Position numbers and translations under genes: made by a program
The notes under the pieces: model-generated
What the model was told of the DNA's origin: nothing
The model's input: the letters and a program-made list of their open reading frames with translations, nothing else
Databases searched by the model: none
Shown: one piece after another, positions 1-6,181 of the stretch
How the letters are laid out: each line of letters begins with the position of its first letter
Position numbering within the stretch: position 1 is the first letter of the stretch
Source: Candidatus Kaiserbacteria bacterium
Lineage (GTDB): Bacteria; Patescibacteriota; Minisyncoccia; Phycocordibacterales; UBA2100
Direction of reading: 5' to 3'
NCBI GenBank assembly: GCA_026985835.1
Contig: JALSPS010000105.1
Coordinates: forward strand, 1-6,469
Length of the DNA stretch: 6,469 bases

Positions 1-924
1 AATATAATAATCGCAATAATGATATCAATATCATTATTGGCATTTTCTCTGGTTTTTGCGGAGTACGGAATTGGGAGCCAGGGTGGTTCTATGGTGGATG
101 TGGGAGAATCTGGGTCTCCTTATAATTCTGCATCGTCTGATCCTATTTTTACCAGTTCTGAAAATACACTCGCAACATGTAGAATGGATGGAGAATATGC
201 TGATGCGGAGGGCACACCTGAAGGATACATTGATTTACCAATATGCTCCGGTTCTTGTTCCGCGCAGGTTCCCGAGATACCAAAATTTACAATAAATGGT
301 GTGGAAAAAGCTGTTGGAGATTCTTGTACTGCAATTGATATGTGCGGTGTTCAAAAAACGGGTACTGTGGGTTGTAATGCAAAGTGTAATATAAAAGAGG
401 CGACGGTTTGTACCACAACTCCGCCATACATTCCTCCTTCATGTCCAACATGTTCACCTGGAGAAACACCTCCGGAGCCACCAGGGGAGCAACCACCAAG
501 AAATCCCACAAGAGTAACCGCCACGGCGACAGATGATCCGTCTCTTGGTCCTGTAAACTTGCCAATACCTGATGATATAACCAGAGAAAACTGGCCACCC
601 ACTCCAGACAAGAAGTATGTAGCGATATTTACCTATCCAAGACTTGTAAGAGAAGGCGAAAGAACTACTATAATTCTATATACCATTGGACTAAATTATT
701 GTGATATAGAATCAAGTGACGGACTCTACTGGGACAAATTTGGGGAAGGATTTAATTCAAGCGCAATATATTCAGCATCTCAACCAATAAACCAAAAAAC
801 AACATTTAAAGTAAAGAAATGCTATGTTGTAAATCACAAAAATGAGGAGCTGGAGTATATCCCCGGGGAAAAAGATCAAATCATGGCCACAGTAGATATT
901 ACTCCTAATTGGAAAGAAAGATGA
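1..924 (+). CDS. Secreted Cys-rich protein with Pro-rich linker and C-terminal Ig-like domain (5' partial)
   Basis: Probably an exported or cell-surface protein; its function is not recognised. The frame is open to the left edge. The first in-window ATG (base 19) sits inside a hydrophobic run with no positive n-region, so the real start is probably upstream. Numbering from that ATG, residues 1-14 are the end of a signal peptide or membrane segment, with a plausible cut after Val-Phe-Ala. Residues 50-131 hold eight Cys, including a GDSC..MCG...GTVGCNAKC block and an earlier ICSGSC block that looks like the tail of a related repeat. A Pro-rich linker (about 134-163) carries CPTC. Residues about 190-275 look like an Ig-like beta sandwich with one Cys pair (C218, C248). 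From memory, similar Cys blocks and Ig-like tails recur in surface proteins of Parcubacteria. The stop overlaps the GAPDH start by 4 bp (ATGA), which suggests translational coupling. The domain calls are by eye. Confidence 0.75.
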   Translation, partial: NIIIAIMISISLLAFSLVFAEYGIGSQGGSMVDVGESGSPYNSASSDPIFTSSENTLATCRMDGEYADAEGTPEGYIDLPICSGSCSAQVPEIPKFTINGVEKAVGDSCTAIDMCGVQKTGTVGCNAKCNIKEATVCTTTPPYIPPSCPTCSPGETPPEPPGEQPPRNPTRVTATATDDPSLGPVNLPIPDDITRENWPPTPDKKYVAIFTYPRLVREGERTTIILYTIGLNYCDIESSDGLYWDKFGEGFNSSAIYSASQPINQKTTFKVKKCYVVNHKNEELEYIPGEKDQIMATVDITPNWKER

Positions 925-1880
925 TACGCGTAGCAATTAACGGATTTGGAAGAATTGGAAGAGCTTTTTATAAACTTGCTTCTGTAAATAAAAATATACA
1001 GATTGTTGCTATAAATGATTTGGCAAAAAAAACTAATCTCGAATACTTATTGAAATATGATTCTGTTTATGGGAGGTTTGATATAAGTCCTCTTGCAAAG
1101 ATAAAATTTTTTCAAGAAAAGGACCCGAAAAATTTACCGTGGAGAGAAATGAACATTGATATAGTTGTTGAAAGCACGGGGTTTTTTAGAGATAAATCAA
1201 AAGCTCAAGCGCATTTAGATGCCGGAGCTAAAAGAGTTGTAATATCAGCGCCTTCAAATGATGCTACCACAGTATTAGTAGGAGCAAATGAGGAAAAATT
1301 GAATACATGTGAAATAAGCTCAAATGCTTCTTGTACAACAAATTCAATCAATCCGATTGTTGGAATTATGGAAGAAGCCGTTGGAATAGAATCAGCGCTT
1401 CTTAATACAATTCATGCATATACCGCAACTCAATCCATAGTGGATTCAATAAATAAAAAAGATTTAAGGAGAGGAAGAACAGCGGGAATAAATATAATCC
1501 CCACAACAACAGGTGCAGCCAAGGCAACGGCAAAAGCCCATAAAAATCTTGAGGGGAAATTTGATGGCATAGCTCTTCGCGTACCTGTTCCTGCAGGGTC
1601 TATAGCAGATTTGACATTTATCGCAAAAACAGAAAAGACAAAAGAAGAAATAAATGAAATTCTTAAAACATCCGCGCAAATGGAAAAATGGAAAAGGGTT
1701 TTTGCGGTCACAGATGAGCCACTTGTTTCAACTGACATTTTAGGAAGACCGAAGGCCTCAATTGCAGATTTATCAATGACGCGTACCGCAGGAAAGCTCG
1801 TTAAAATTCTTGCGTGGTATGATAATGAGGTTGGTTACGCAAGCAGTCTTTTGCATCACATTTTATCAATAAAATTATAA
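921..1880 (+). CDS. gap: Glyceraldehyde-3-phosphate dehydrogenase, type I
   Basis: Cytosolic glycolytic enzyme: oxidises and phosphorylates glyceraldehyde-3-phosphate to 1,3-bisphosphoglycerate with NAD(P)+. The protein is 319 residues, slightly shorter than the usual 330-335. The N-terminal Rossmann motif NGFGRIGR spans 7-14, with Asp33 after beta-2, which favours NAD over NADP. The catalytic motif SNASCTTN spans 134-141 (nucleophile Cys138), and the partner His165 lies in HAYTATQ. IIPTTTGAAKA, LRVPVP and WYDNEVGY are all present. ATG 921 was chosen because it gives the canonical MIRVAINGFGRIG start; an in-frame TTG at 909 would add four atypical residues. A purine-rich stretch (911-920) lies just upstream. 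The start overlaps the preceding stop by 4 bp, and rpiB begins 1 bp after this stop. The Leu-Pro pair of the Bacillus NAD pocket appears to be replaced by His-Lys near 207-208, by a hand alignment. Confidence 0.97.
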   Translation: MIRVAINGFGRIGRAFYKLASVNKNIQIVAINDLAKKTNLEYLLKYDSVYGRFDISPLAKIKFFQEKDPKNLPWREMNIDIVVESTGFFRDKSKAQAHLDAGAKRVVISAPSNDATTVLVGANEEKLNTCEISSNASCTTNSINPIVGIMEEAVGIESALLNTIHAYTATQSIVDSINKKDLRRGRTAGINIIPTTTGAAKATAKAHKNLEGKFDGIALRVPVPAGSIADLTFIAKTEKTKEEINEILKTSAQMEKWKRVFAVTDEPLVSTDILGRPKASIADLSMTRTAGKLVKILAWYDNEVGYASSLLHHILSIKL

Positions 1881-1881
1881 T

Positions 1882-2364
1882 ATGAAAGTTTTTTTGGCAA
1901 CTGATCATGCTGGTTTGGAACTGAAAAATAAAATTAAAGATTTTTTAGTTGAACTTGGATATGATGTGAATGATTTAGGCGCTTTTAATTTTGATATAAA
2001 TGATGATTATCCTGATTTTATTTCAAAAGCAGCTCTTGAAGTTTCAAAAAGTCCATTAAATAAGGCAATTATTTTTGGAGGTTCCGGGCAAGGAGAGGCA
2101 ATTTGCGCAAATAGATTTAAAAATGTGAGAGCGGTTGTGTATTATGGCCCTTCGGATTCTATTCAAAAAGACGCGATGGGAAATGAAATTGATATAATTG
2201 AATCCGCAAGAATGCACAATGACGCGAATATATTGAGTATTGGAGCGAGATTTATAACGATAGATGATGCAAAAAAAGCTATTAAAAAGTTTTTAGAAAC
2301 CAATTTTTCAGAAGAAGAAAGACATATAAGACGCATACAAAAGATAAATGATTGTGCACAATAG
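1882..2364 (+). CDS. rpiB: Ribose-5-phosphate isomerase B (RpiB/LacAB family), Glu-type active site
   Basis: Interconverts ribulose-5-phosphate and ribose-5-phosphate in the non-oxidative pentose phosphate pathway. The 160-residue length fits the family (about 145-160). Family marks are TDHAG (7-11), which holds the ring-opening and phosphate-binding residues, GGSGQGEAICANR (66-78), the HNDANILSIGAR block (112-123, with His112), and an Arg-rich C-terminus (HIRRI). E. coli RpiB uses a Cys in a CGTG motif as catalytic base. Here that position is Gly66, and Glu72 matches the Glu of the GGSGNGE motif reported as the base in Mycobacterium tuberculosis RpiB. The protein therefore belongs to the Cys-less subtype. 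It starts 1 bp after the GAPDH stop with no visible Shine-Dalgarno sequence, so it is almost certainly co-transcribed. The sugar-phosphate isomerase fold is certain; the ribose-5-P substrate is supported by the transketolase neighbours. Confidence 0.95.
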   Translation: MKVFLATDHAGLELKNKIKDFLVELGYDVNDLGAFNFDINDDYPDFISKAALEVSKSPLNKAIIFGGSGQGEAICANRFKNVRAVVYYGPSDSIQKDAMGNEIDIIESARMHNDANILSIGARFITIDDAKKAIKKFLETNFSEEERHIRRIQKINDCAQ

Positions 2365-2424
2365 AGTTTGTAAAAAATAAGAATTGCTTTAAAATTAAGA
2401 TAATTAACAGTTAATAAATTAATT

Positions 2425-2673
2425 ATGAGTAACATTCAATTTGATGAACCTGGAATGGAATATGCTCGTCCTGATTTGGGTCAGGGGCCGACAGGGCTTG
2501 TGGCTCTTGTAATAAAGTATGGTTTGGCAAAAAATGAAAAGCAAGCGCAAATTGTTCTTGTAGTAATAGGGTTAATTGCCGTGGTTGTTATGTTTTTTGC
2601 TTGGCCAAGCTCAAATTCAACACCTGTTGATACGGGAGGGGCAACAAATCAAGATGATTTGCTTAATATATGA
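2425..2673 (+). CDS. Small single-span membrane protein, function unknown
   Basis: An 82-residue protein I cannot assign to a named family. It has an acidic polar N-terminus (about 1-20, with QFDEPGMEYARPDLGQ), a short hydrophobic or amphipathic stretch (23-34), a charged KNEKQAQ linker (36-42), one strong transmembrane helix (about 43-60, ending Phe-Phe-Ala-Trp), and a Ser/Thr/Asn/Asp-rich tail. There is no signal-peptidase site, so it is probably a membrane-anchored protein; its topology is uncertain. From memory, short proteins with an acidic N-terminal segment, a KNEKQA linker and one helix occur in Parcubacteria, but I cannot confirm homology. Its stop overlaps the transketolase N-subunit start by 4 bp (ATGA), so the two are probably translationally coupled. 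This supports it as a real gene and suggests a link to the enzyme. The 60-bp gap upstream has no Shine-Dalgarno sequence; AT-rich hexamers near 2412-2417 could be a -10 element. Confidence 0.8.
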   Translation: MSNIQFDEPGMEYARPDLGQGPTGLVALVIKYGLAKNEKQAQIVLVVIGLIAVVVMFFAWPSSNSTPVDTGGATNQDDLLNI

Positions 2674-3503
2674 TAACAGATGAAAAAATAAAAAAACTTC
2701 AAACGATTGCAAAGGATGTTAGGGTGGATATTATAAATATGCTTGTTGAAGCCGGATCGGGGCATACAGCCGGATCACTTGGAATGGCAGATGTTTTTAC
2801 ATTTTTATATTTTCATATCTTGCGTCACAAACCTGATGATCCGCAATGGGAAGATAGAGATAGGCTTATATTATCAAATGGGCATATTGCGCCGGTTTTG
2901 TATGCAGTGATGGCGCGAGCGGGGTATTTTCCACTTGAAGAATTGCAAACTCTTAGAAAATTTCATTCACGATTGCAAGGGCATCCTCATAAAGGATATT
3001 TACCGGGAATAGAAACAAGCTCCGGCCCGCTTGGAAGTGGATTATCGCAAGCTCTGGGAATGGCATTGGCGGAGGATATGATTAATCCTTATTCGGATAA
3101 ATTCTTTTACTGCTTGCTTGGAGATGGAGAATTAAACGAAGGACAAAACTGGGAGGCATTTATGCACGCAGGAAAGGAGCGTATACATAACCTCATCGCA
3201 ATTATAGACAGAAATGACATTCAAATAGACGGTTATACGCACGATGTTATGCCTCTTGAACCACTGAAAGAGAAATTTGAAAGCTTTGGTTGGCATACTC
3301 AGGAAGTTAATGGACATTCTTTTGAAGATTTAGATCAAGCGATTAATCTGGCAAAAAATGTGAATGATATGCCCAGTGTCATTATTGCCATAACTGTTCC
3401 CGGGCGTGGCGTAAAGGAGTTTGAAAGAAAGCCCGAGTGGCACGGTAAGGCTCCGACAAAAGAGGAAGGAGAAATGGCAATAAGCGAATTAACGGCTAAT
3501 TAA
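2670..3503 (+). CDS. tkt: Transketolase, N-terminal (thiamine-diphosphate-binding) subunit
   Basis: First half of a split transketolase. With the next gene it transfers a two-carbon ketol unit between sugar phosphates, using thiamine diphosphate and Mg2+, in the non-oxidative pentose phosphate pathway. The protein is 277 residues, as is usual for split N-subunits. Seen in order: AGSGHTAGSLGMAD (28-41, with His32), LSNGHIAPVLYA (68-79), GHPHK (104-108), SSGPLGSGLSQALGMA (117-132), and the thiamine-diphosphate/Mg motif GDGELNEGQ (151-159) with Asn182 thirty residues after Asp152. DRNDIQIDG (180-188) follows the usual D-x-N-x-x-Q-I-D-G pattern. WHGKAP near the C-terminus is also typical. The start overlaps the stop of the small membrane protein by 4 bp. 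The C-subunit follows after 5 bp. No truncation or frameshift is visible; the split is an established arrangement, not damage. Confidence 0.95.
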   Translation: MITDEKIKKLQTIAKDVRVDIINMLVEAGSGHTAGSLGMADVFTFLYFHILRHKPDDPQWEDRDRLILSNGHIAPVLYAVMARAGYFPLEELQTLRKFHSRLQGHPHKGYLPGIETSSGPLGSGLSQALGMALAEDMINPYSDKFFYCLLGDGELNEGQNWEAFMHAGKERIHNLIAIIDRNDIQIDGYTHDVMPLEPLKEKFESFGWHTQEVNGHSFEDLDQAINLAKNVNDMPSVIIAITVPGRGVKEFERKPEWHGKAPTKEEGEMAISELTAN

Positions 3504-3508
3504 TAATT

Positions 3509-4489
3509 ATGTTAACAAACTTTGCAAATAAAAATGTTTTTGATAGTGATGTGGAGCAGGTTGCTTTGCGTTCCGGTTTCGGGGAGGGTTTACTTGAAGC
3601 TGGAAAGAATGATGATAGAATTGTTGGAATTTGCGCAGACTTACTTAAAAGTACAAAGATGCATTTATTTGCGAATGAATTTCCGGAAAGGTTTATAGAA
3701 ACCGGTATTATGGAACAGCATATGGCAAGTTTGGCATCAGGAATGGCGGCTATGGGTAAAATTCCATTTATTTCAAGTTATTCGATGTTTAATCCCGGTA
3801 GGAATTGGGAGCAAATTCGTACAACAATTTGTTATAATGATGTACCTGTTAAAGTTGTAGGTTCTCACGCAGGGGTGTCTGTTGGTCCGGATGGCGGGTC
3901 TCATCAAGCTATAGAGGATATTGCAATAATGCGCCCAATTCCAAACTTGGATATTATTGTACCGGCTGATGCTACCGAAGCAAAAAAAGCGACTCTTGCG
4001 ATTGCAAAAACCGACAAGCCAGCTTATTTACGCCTTGCGAGAGAAAAAACTCCGCTTGTTACCAATGAAGATACCCCCTTTAAAATTGGCAGGGCTTACA
4101 GTGTTTGGGAAAGTGAAAATCCTCGTGTTGCCATAATCGCAGTCGGACCTATGGTATATCAAGCGCTTTTATCTGCAAAAGCTCTTGAGGATTCAGGTGT
4201 TAAAACTGTCGTTTTAAATTCTCATACAATAAAACCTCTCGATGAGGAAACGATTTTGAAATATATAAAGAATACGGAGCTTGTTGTTTCTGCTGAGACT
4301 CATCAAATTACCGGTGGGCTTGGAGGCGCGATTGCTGAACTTTTAGCTAAAAATATGCCAAAAAAAATGATTTTTATCGGTGTGCAAGACAGATTTGGTC
4401 AATCCGGAACACCGGAGGAACTTATGCGTGAATATGGTCTTGATAGCAAAACGATAACAAGTAAAATTGTAACCGCTTTGGATGAATAA
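3509..4489 (+). CDS. tkt: Transketolase, C-terminal (pyrimidine-binding and transketolase C) subunit
   Basis: Second half of the split transketolase, 326 residues; the two subunits together give about 603, somewhat below fused enzymes. The pyrimidine-binding domain comes first: GICADLLKSTKM (40-51), then FIETGIMEQHMASLASGMAAMG (62-83), where Glu69 is the expected Glu that activates the thiamine aminopyrimidine ring. GPDGGSHQAIED (126-137) matches the family G-x-D-G-x-T/S-H-Q-x-x-E signature, followed by RPIPNLDIIVPADA. The C-terminal transketolase domain starts near residue 185 and ends with SGTPEEL. The related enzyme DXS is less likely because the gene is split and the N-subunit matches transketolase. 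The start lies 5 bp after the N-subunit stop, in TAATAATTATG, with no Shine-Dalgarno sequence, suggesting re-initiation. It is the last gene of the + strand run; a hairpin begins 22 bp after its stop. Confidence 0.95.
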   Translation: MLTNFANKNVFDSDVEQVALRSGFGEGLLEAGKNDDRIVGICADLLKSTKMHLFANEFPERFIETGIMEQHMASLASGMAAMGKIPFISSYSMFNPGRNWEQIRTTICYNDVPVKVVGSHAGVSVGPDGGSHQAIEDIAIMRPIPNLDIIVPADATEAKKATLAIAKTDKPAYLRLAREKTPLVTNEDTPFKIGRAYSVWESENPRVAIIAVGPMVYQALLSAKALEDSGVKTVVLNSHTIKPLDEETILKYIKNTELVVSAETHQITGGLGGAIAELLAKNMPKKMIFIGVQDRFGQSGTPEELMREYGLDSKTITSKIVTALDE

Positions 4490-4510
4490 TTGAATAATTG
4501 CTTATAAATA

Positions 4511-4543
4511 TGCCCCGAGTTTGGCTTTGCCAAACTCGGGGCA
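4511..4543. terminator. Perfect 15-bp palindromic hairpin between convergent genes
   Basis: Arms 4511-4525 and 4529-4543 are exact reverse complements around a 3-base TTT loop; the outer half is GC-rich (TGCCCCGAG). It lies 22 bp after the transketolase stop and 23 bp before the end of the convergent pilin gene, the expected place for a two-way terminator. Neither side has a strong U-run (CTAATTAACTT on the + side, TATTTATAAG on the - side), so it is an atypical intrinsic terminator. It could instead protect mRNA 3' ends or be one copy of a dispersed palindromic repeat. Confidence 0.75.
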
Positions 4544-4565
4544 CTAATTAACTTAACCAACAAAA

Positions 4566-5045
4566 TCAGTTACAACCTGCATGAACAGATAAGTCATTTG
4601 AGGAGATTGAAATCGGACCGGCATTTGAGCGCGCGCTCCCGGCGCTTTTTTCAGCGTATGAGCAGACTTTCCAATTGCCATATGTTGGATTTCCACTTCC
4701 TGATGCTCTTGAAAGGGCGTATTGGCAAACTCCATTCGGATTAGCAGAGCATACAGTTGTTGCTCCGGACGGATCTTTAAAGCGGGATAGCGCTTCAAGG
4801 CCGGTAACACTTGAGCAGTTGTTTACATTTCCGGAACAGCCTATAGCTCCCTCGGGACTTGTTTCGTTAACCGTAATAAGATTTGCAATTTCTTTTAAAT
4901 CAGACAAGCGACGAGAATCGCGCGCTTTAGTTCTGGCCGAATTTAAACTTGCAAGAATCAAAGATGCGAGCATTCCGATAATTGCAACTACGACCAAAAG
5001 TTCAATAAGGGTAAAACCTTCTTTGTTTTTGAAATTTATTTTCAT
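4566..5045 (-). CDS. Type IV pilin-like protein (prepilin/pseudopilin)
   Basis: Likely a subunit of a type IV pilus or related secretion/uptake fibre, anchored in the membrane before assembly. The 159-residue protein has a short basic leader (MKINFKNKEG) and a prepilin peptidase site between Gly10 and Phe11. The mature N-terminus is FTLIELLVVVAIIGMLASLI, with the conserved Glu at mature position 5. The helix continues through SARTKARDSRRLSDLKEI, a stretch very common in pilins of Parcubacteria. The C-terminal globular part (about 60-159) has six Cys (70, 77, 99, 107, 128, 158) that could form three disulfides. No pilus machinery genes are nearby. The gene starts 28 bp after the PfkB kinase stop on the same strand, so it may be co-transcribed with it or use its own promoter: TATAAT (5047-5052) and TTTAAT (5052-5057) lie directly upstream. 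There is no Shine-Dalgarno sequence. Confidence 0.93.
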   Translation of the reverse strand: MKINFKNKEGFTLIELLVVVAIIGMLASLILASLNSARTKARDSRRLSDLKEIANLITVNETSPEGAIGCSGNVNNCSSVTGLEALSRFKDPSGATTVCSANPNGVCQYALSRASGSGNPTYGNWKVCSYAEKSAGSARSNAGPISISSNDLSVHAGCN

Positions 5046-5073
5046 AATTATATTAAAACCAATAAAATAATAC

Positions 5074-6090
5074 CTAAGCTATAGTTGTTATATTATAACA
5101 CGCAGGCGCGCTTTGCAAGAGCCTTTCAATCTCATCTGTGGATAAGAGTCCGGCTTGCGCTCCTATATATTGAACCACATTCATTGAGTTTATCGGACCT
5201 CGCAAAAGAGCATCTTCAAGAGGCATTCCTTTTGCAAGAAATGCCACAACAGTTGAACTAAAAGCATCACCTGCGCCTGTTCTGTCTTTTGGAGGAGCAA
5301 TATCCGGATACATTGGAATATGATAGAATTGCGCATTTTGATTACCGGCAAATGCTCCGCGTGGCCCATCTGTTATTACTACAATTTTAGGACCGTTTTT
5401 TTGTATTAATTTTATCAAGTTTATTATATGCTCAGTTGAACTTTGGGTTTGCGGTATGTTTTCTTCAGGGGCAAGAATTCGTTCAGCCTCTTCTTTGTTA
5501 CAGAAAAATATCTCGGTATTTTCATAAAGTTTTTTTATTTTTTTAATACCAAGGGCTATTTGAAATGTACCGGGTTGAAATGCGAGTTTGGTATTTGGGT
5601 TTGCTTTTATAAATTCCGCCACCTCGTGATGAAAATGTTCTTTACCTTCTCCAATACTTGAGAAGTATATCCACTTTGGAGCTTCTGGAAATTGAGGGAG
5701 TAAATATGGCCAGTTTTCATGTTTTATTAAAATTGTTCGTTCCGCTCCAAAACGCATAATAAAATGATAATGTGTTGGAATATCTTCGTGTTCCGTAACA
5801 AATTCAAGAGAAATTTTCTCGTTTTGCCAAATTTGTTTTGCGGAACTTCCTCTTTCATCTTTTCCTATATTGGTAATGATTGCTGTATTTAAGCCCACTC
5901 TCGCGGAAGCGACGGCTGCGTTTGCGGAGTTGCCGACACCGTGGATAATATCAACTTTTTCGTATTCAAGTTTGTCGCCAAAATTCATACATAGTTTTTC
6001 TATGCCGGCATCATTCCAAACAGAGGCATTTTTGAGTTTTATAAATGCATCTGTTGTAACATCTCCTATTGAGATAAAATCATATTTCAT
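5074..6090 (-). CDS. PfkB/ribokinase-family carbohydrate kinase, substrate unknown
   Basis: An ATP-dependent sugar or nucleoside kinase of the ribokinase (PfkB) family, cytosolic, 338 residues (family usually 300-340). Seen: N-terminal strand DFISIGDVTTDAFI (4-17); first signature region IIHGVGNSANAAVASARVGLNTAIITNIGKDERG (48-81); NKEEAERIL (198-206), which contains the N-x-x-E motif that helps bind Mg and phosphate; VVITDGPRGA (247-256); and the C-terminal signature DRTGAGDAFSSTVVAFLAKG (269-288) with the anion-hole glycines and the catalytic base Asp275. The usual GG before the first Asn is Gly-Val-Gly here. The substrate cannot be told from motifs: ribose, fructose, a nucleoside or ribose-1-phosphate are all possible. 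The nearby RpiB and transketolase make a pentose-linked substrate attractive, but this is only inference because the gene is on the opposite strand. It is divergent from the secreted protein at 6182. No clear Shine-Dalgarno sequence is visible. Confidence 0.93.
   Translation of the reverse strand: MKYDFISIGDVTTDAFIKLKNASVWNDAGIEKLCMNFGDKLEYEKVDIIHGVGNSANAAVASARVGLNTAIITNIGKDERGSSAKQIWQNEKISLEFVTEHEDIPTHYHFIMRFGAERTILIKHENWPYLLPQFPEAPKWIYFSSIGEGKEHFHHEVAEFIKANPNTKLAFQPGTFQIALGIKKIKKLYENTEIFFCNKEEAERILAPEENIPQTQSSTEHIINLIKLIQKNGPKIVVITDGPRGAFAGNQNAQFYHIPMYPDIAPPKDRTGAGDAFSSTVVAFLAKGMPLEDALLRGPINSMNVVQYIGAQAGLLSTDEIERLLQSAPACYNITTIA
5137..5145 (-). promoter_or_regulatory. DnaA-box-like 9-mer inside the kinase gene
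   Basis: TGTGGATAA on the + strand is the exact reverse complement of the DnaA-box consensus TTATCCACA. It lies in coding sequence (Leu-Leu-Ser-Thr-Asp of the kinase C-terminus), so chance is a real possibility. It is listed because a second perfect copy lies at 6131-6139. Confidence 0.2.
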
Positions 6091-6130
6091 ATTGACAGTC
6101 TAACATAAGAGAGGATGTTTGCATTTTTAT

Positions 6131-6139
6131 TTATCCACA
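6131..6139 (+). promoter_or_regulatory. Perfect DnaA-box 9-mer in the divergent intergenic region
   Basis: TTATCCACA matches the strong DnaA-box consensus at all nine positions. It lies in the 91-bp gap between the divergent PfkB kinase and the secreted protein at 6182. Here it could bind DnaA as a replication-linked regulator of either gene, or it could be chance. No dnaA gene and no dense AT-rich box cluster is visible, so this is not called an origin. Confidence 0.35.
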
Positions 6140-6166
6140 AATGCCGATTTTGTTTTTTTGCTTTGA

Positions 6167-6175
6167 TGTTAAAAT
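6167..6175 (+). promoter_or_regulatory. Candidate extended -10 promoter for the gene at 6182
   Basis: TGTTAAAAT reads as an extended -10 element (TG-n-TAAAAT, hexamer 6170-6175). Six bases separate it from the ATG at 6182, so transcription would start at or next to the first codon, giving a leaderless or near-leaderless mRNA. There is no convincing -35 box, but extended -10 promoters often lack one. No Shine-Dalgarno sequence lies between it and the ATG, which fits this reading. Confidence 0.35.
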
Positions 6176-6181
6176 CTGAAT

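Noticed and set aside
909..920. TTG at 909 as the GAPDH start
   Set aside because: It adds MERK before the canonical MIRVAINGFGRIG start. ATG 921 gives the family N-terminus and a typical 4-bp overlap with the upstream stop.
2670..4489. Split transketolase as a frameshifted pseudogene
   Set aside because: Each half has its own start and stop, complete motifs and a 5-bp spacer. Two-gene transketolases are well established.
3509..4489. DXS or a pyruvate dehydrogenase E1 beta subunit instead of transketolase
   Set aside because: The adjacent N-subunit has transketolase-type motifs, and the GPDGGSHQ and RPIPN motifs fit a transketolase C-subunit.
4675..5070. 131-codon + strand open frame opposite the pilin gene
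   Set aside because: It is antisense to a clear pilin with an intact prepilin signal, and its translation shows no recognisable motif.
6092..6097. TTGACA as a -35 box for the + strand gene
   Set aside because: No reasonable -10 lies about 17 bp downstream, and the gene starts about 85 bp away.
6091..6181. Replication origin in the divergent intergenic region
   Set aside because: It has only one perfect DnaA box, no dnaA gene and no repeat array; the region is 91 bp.
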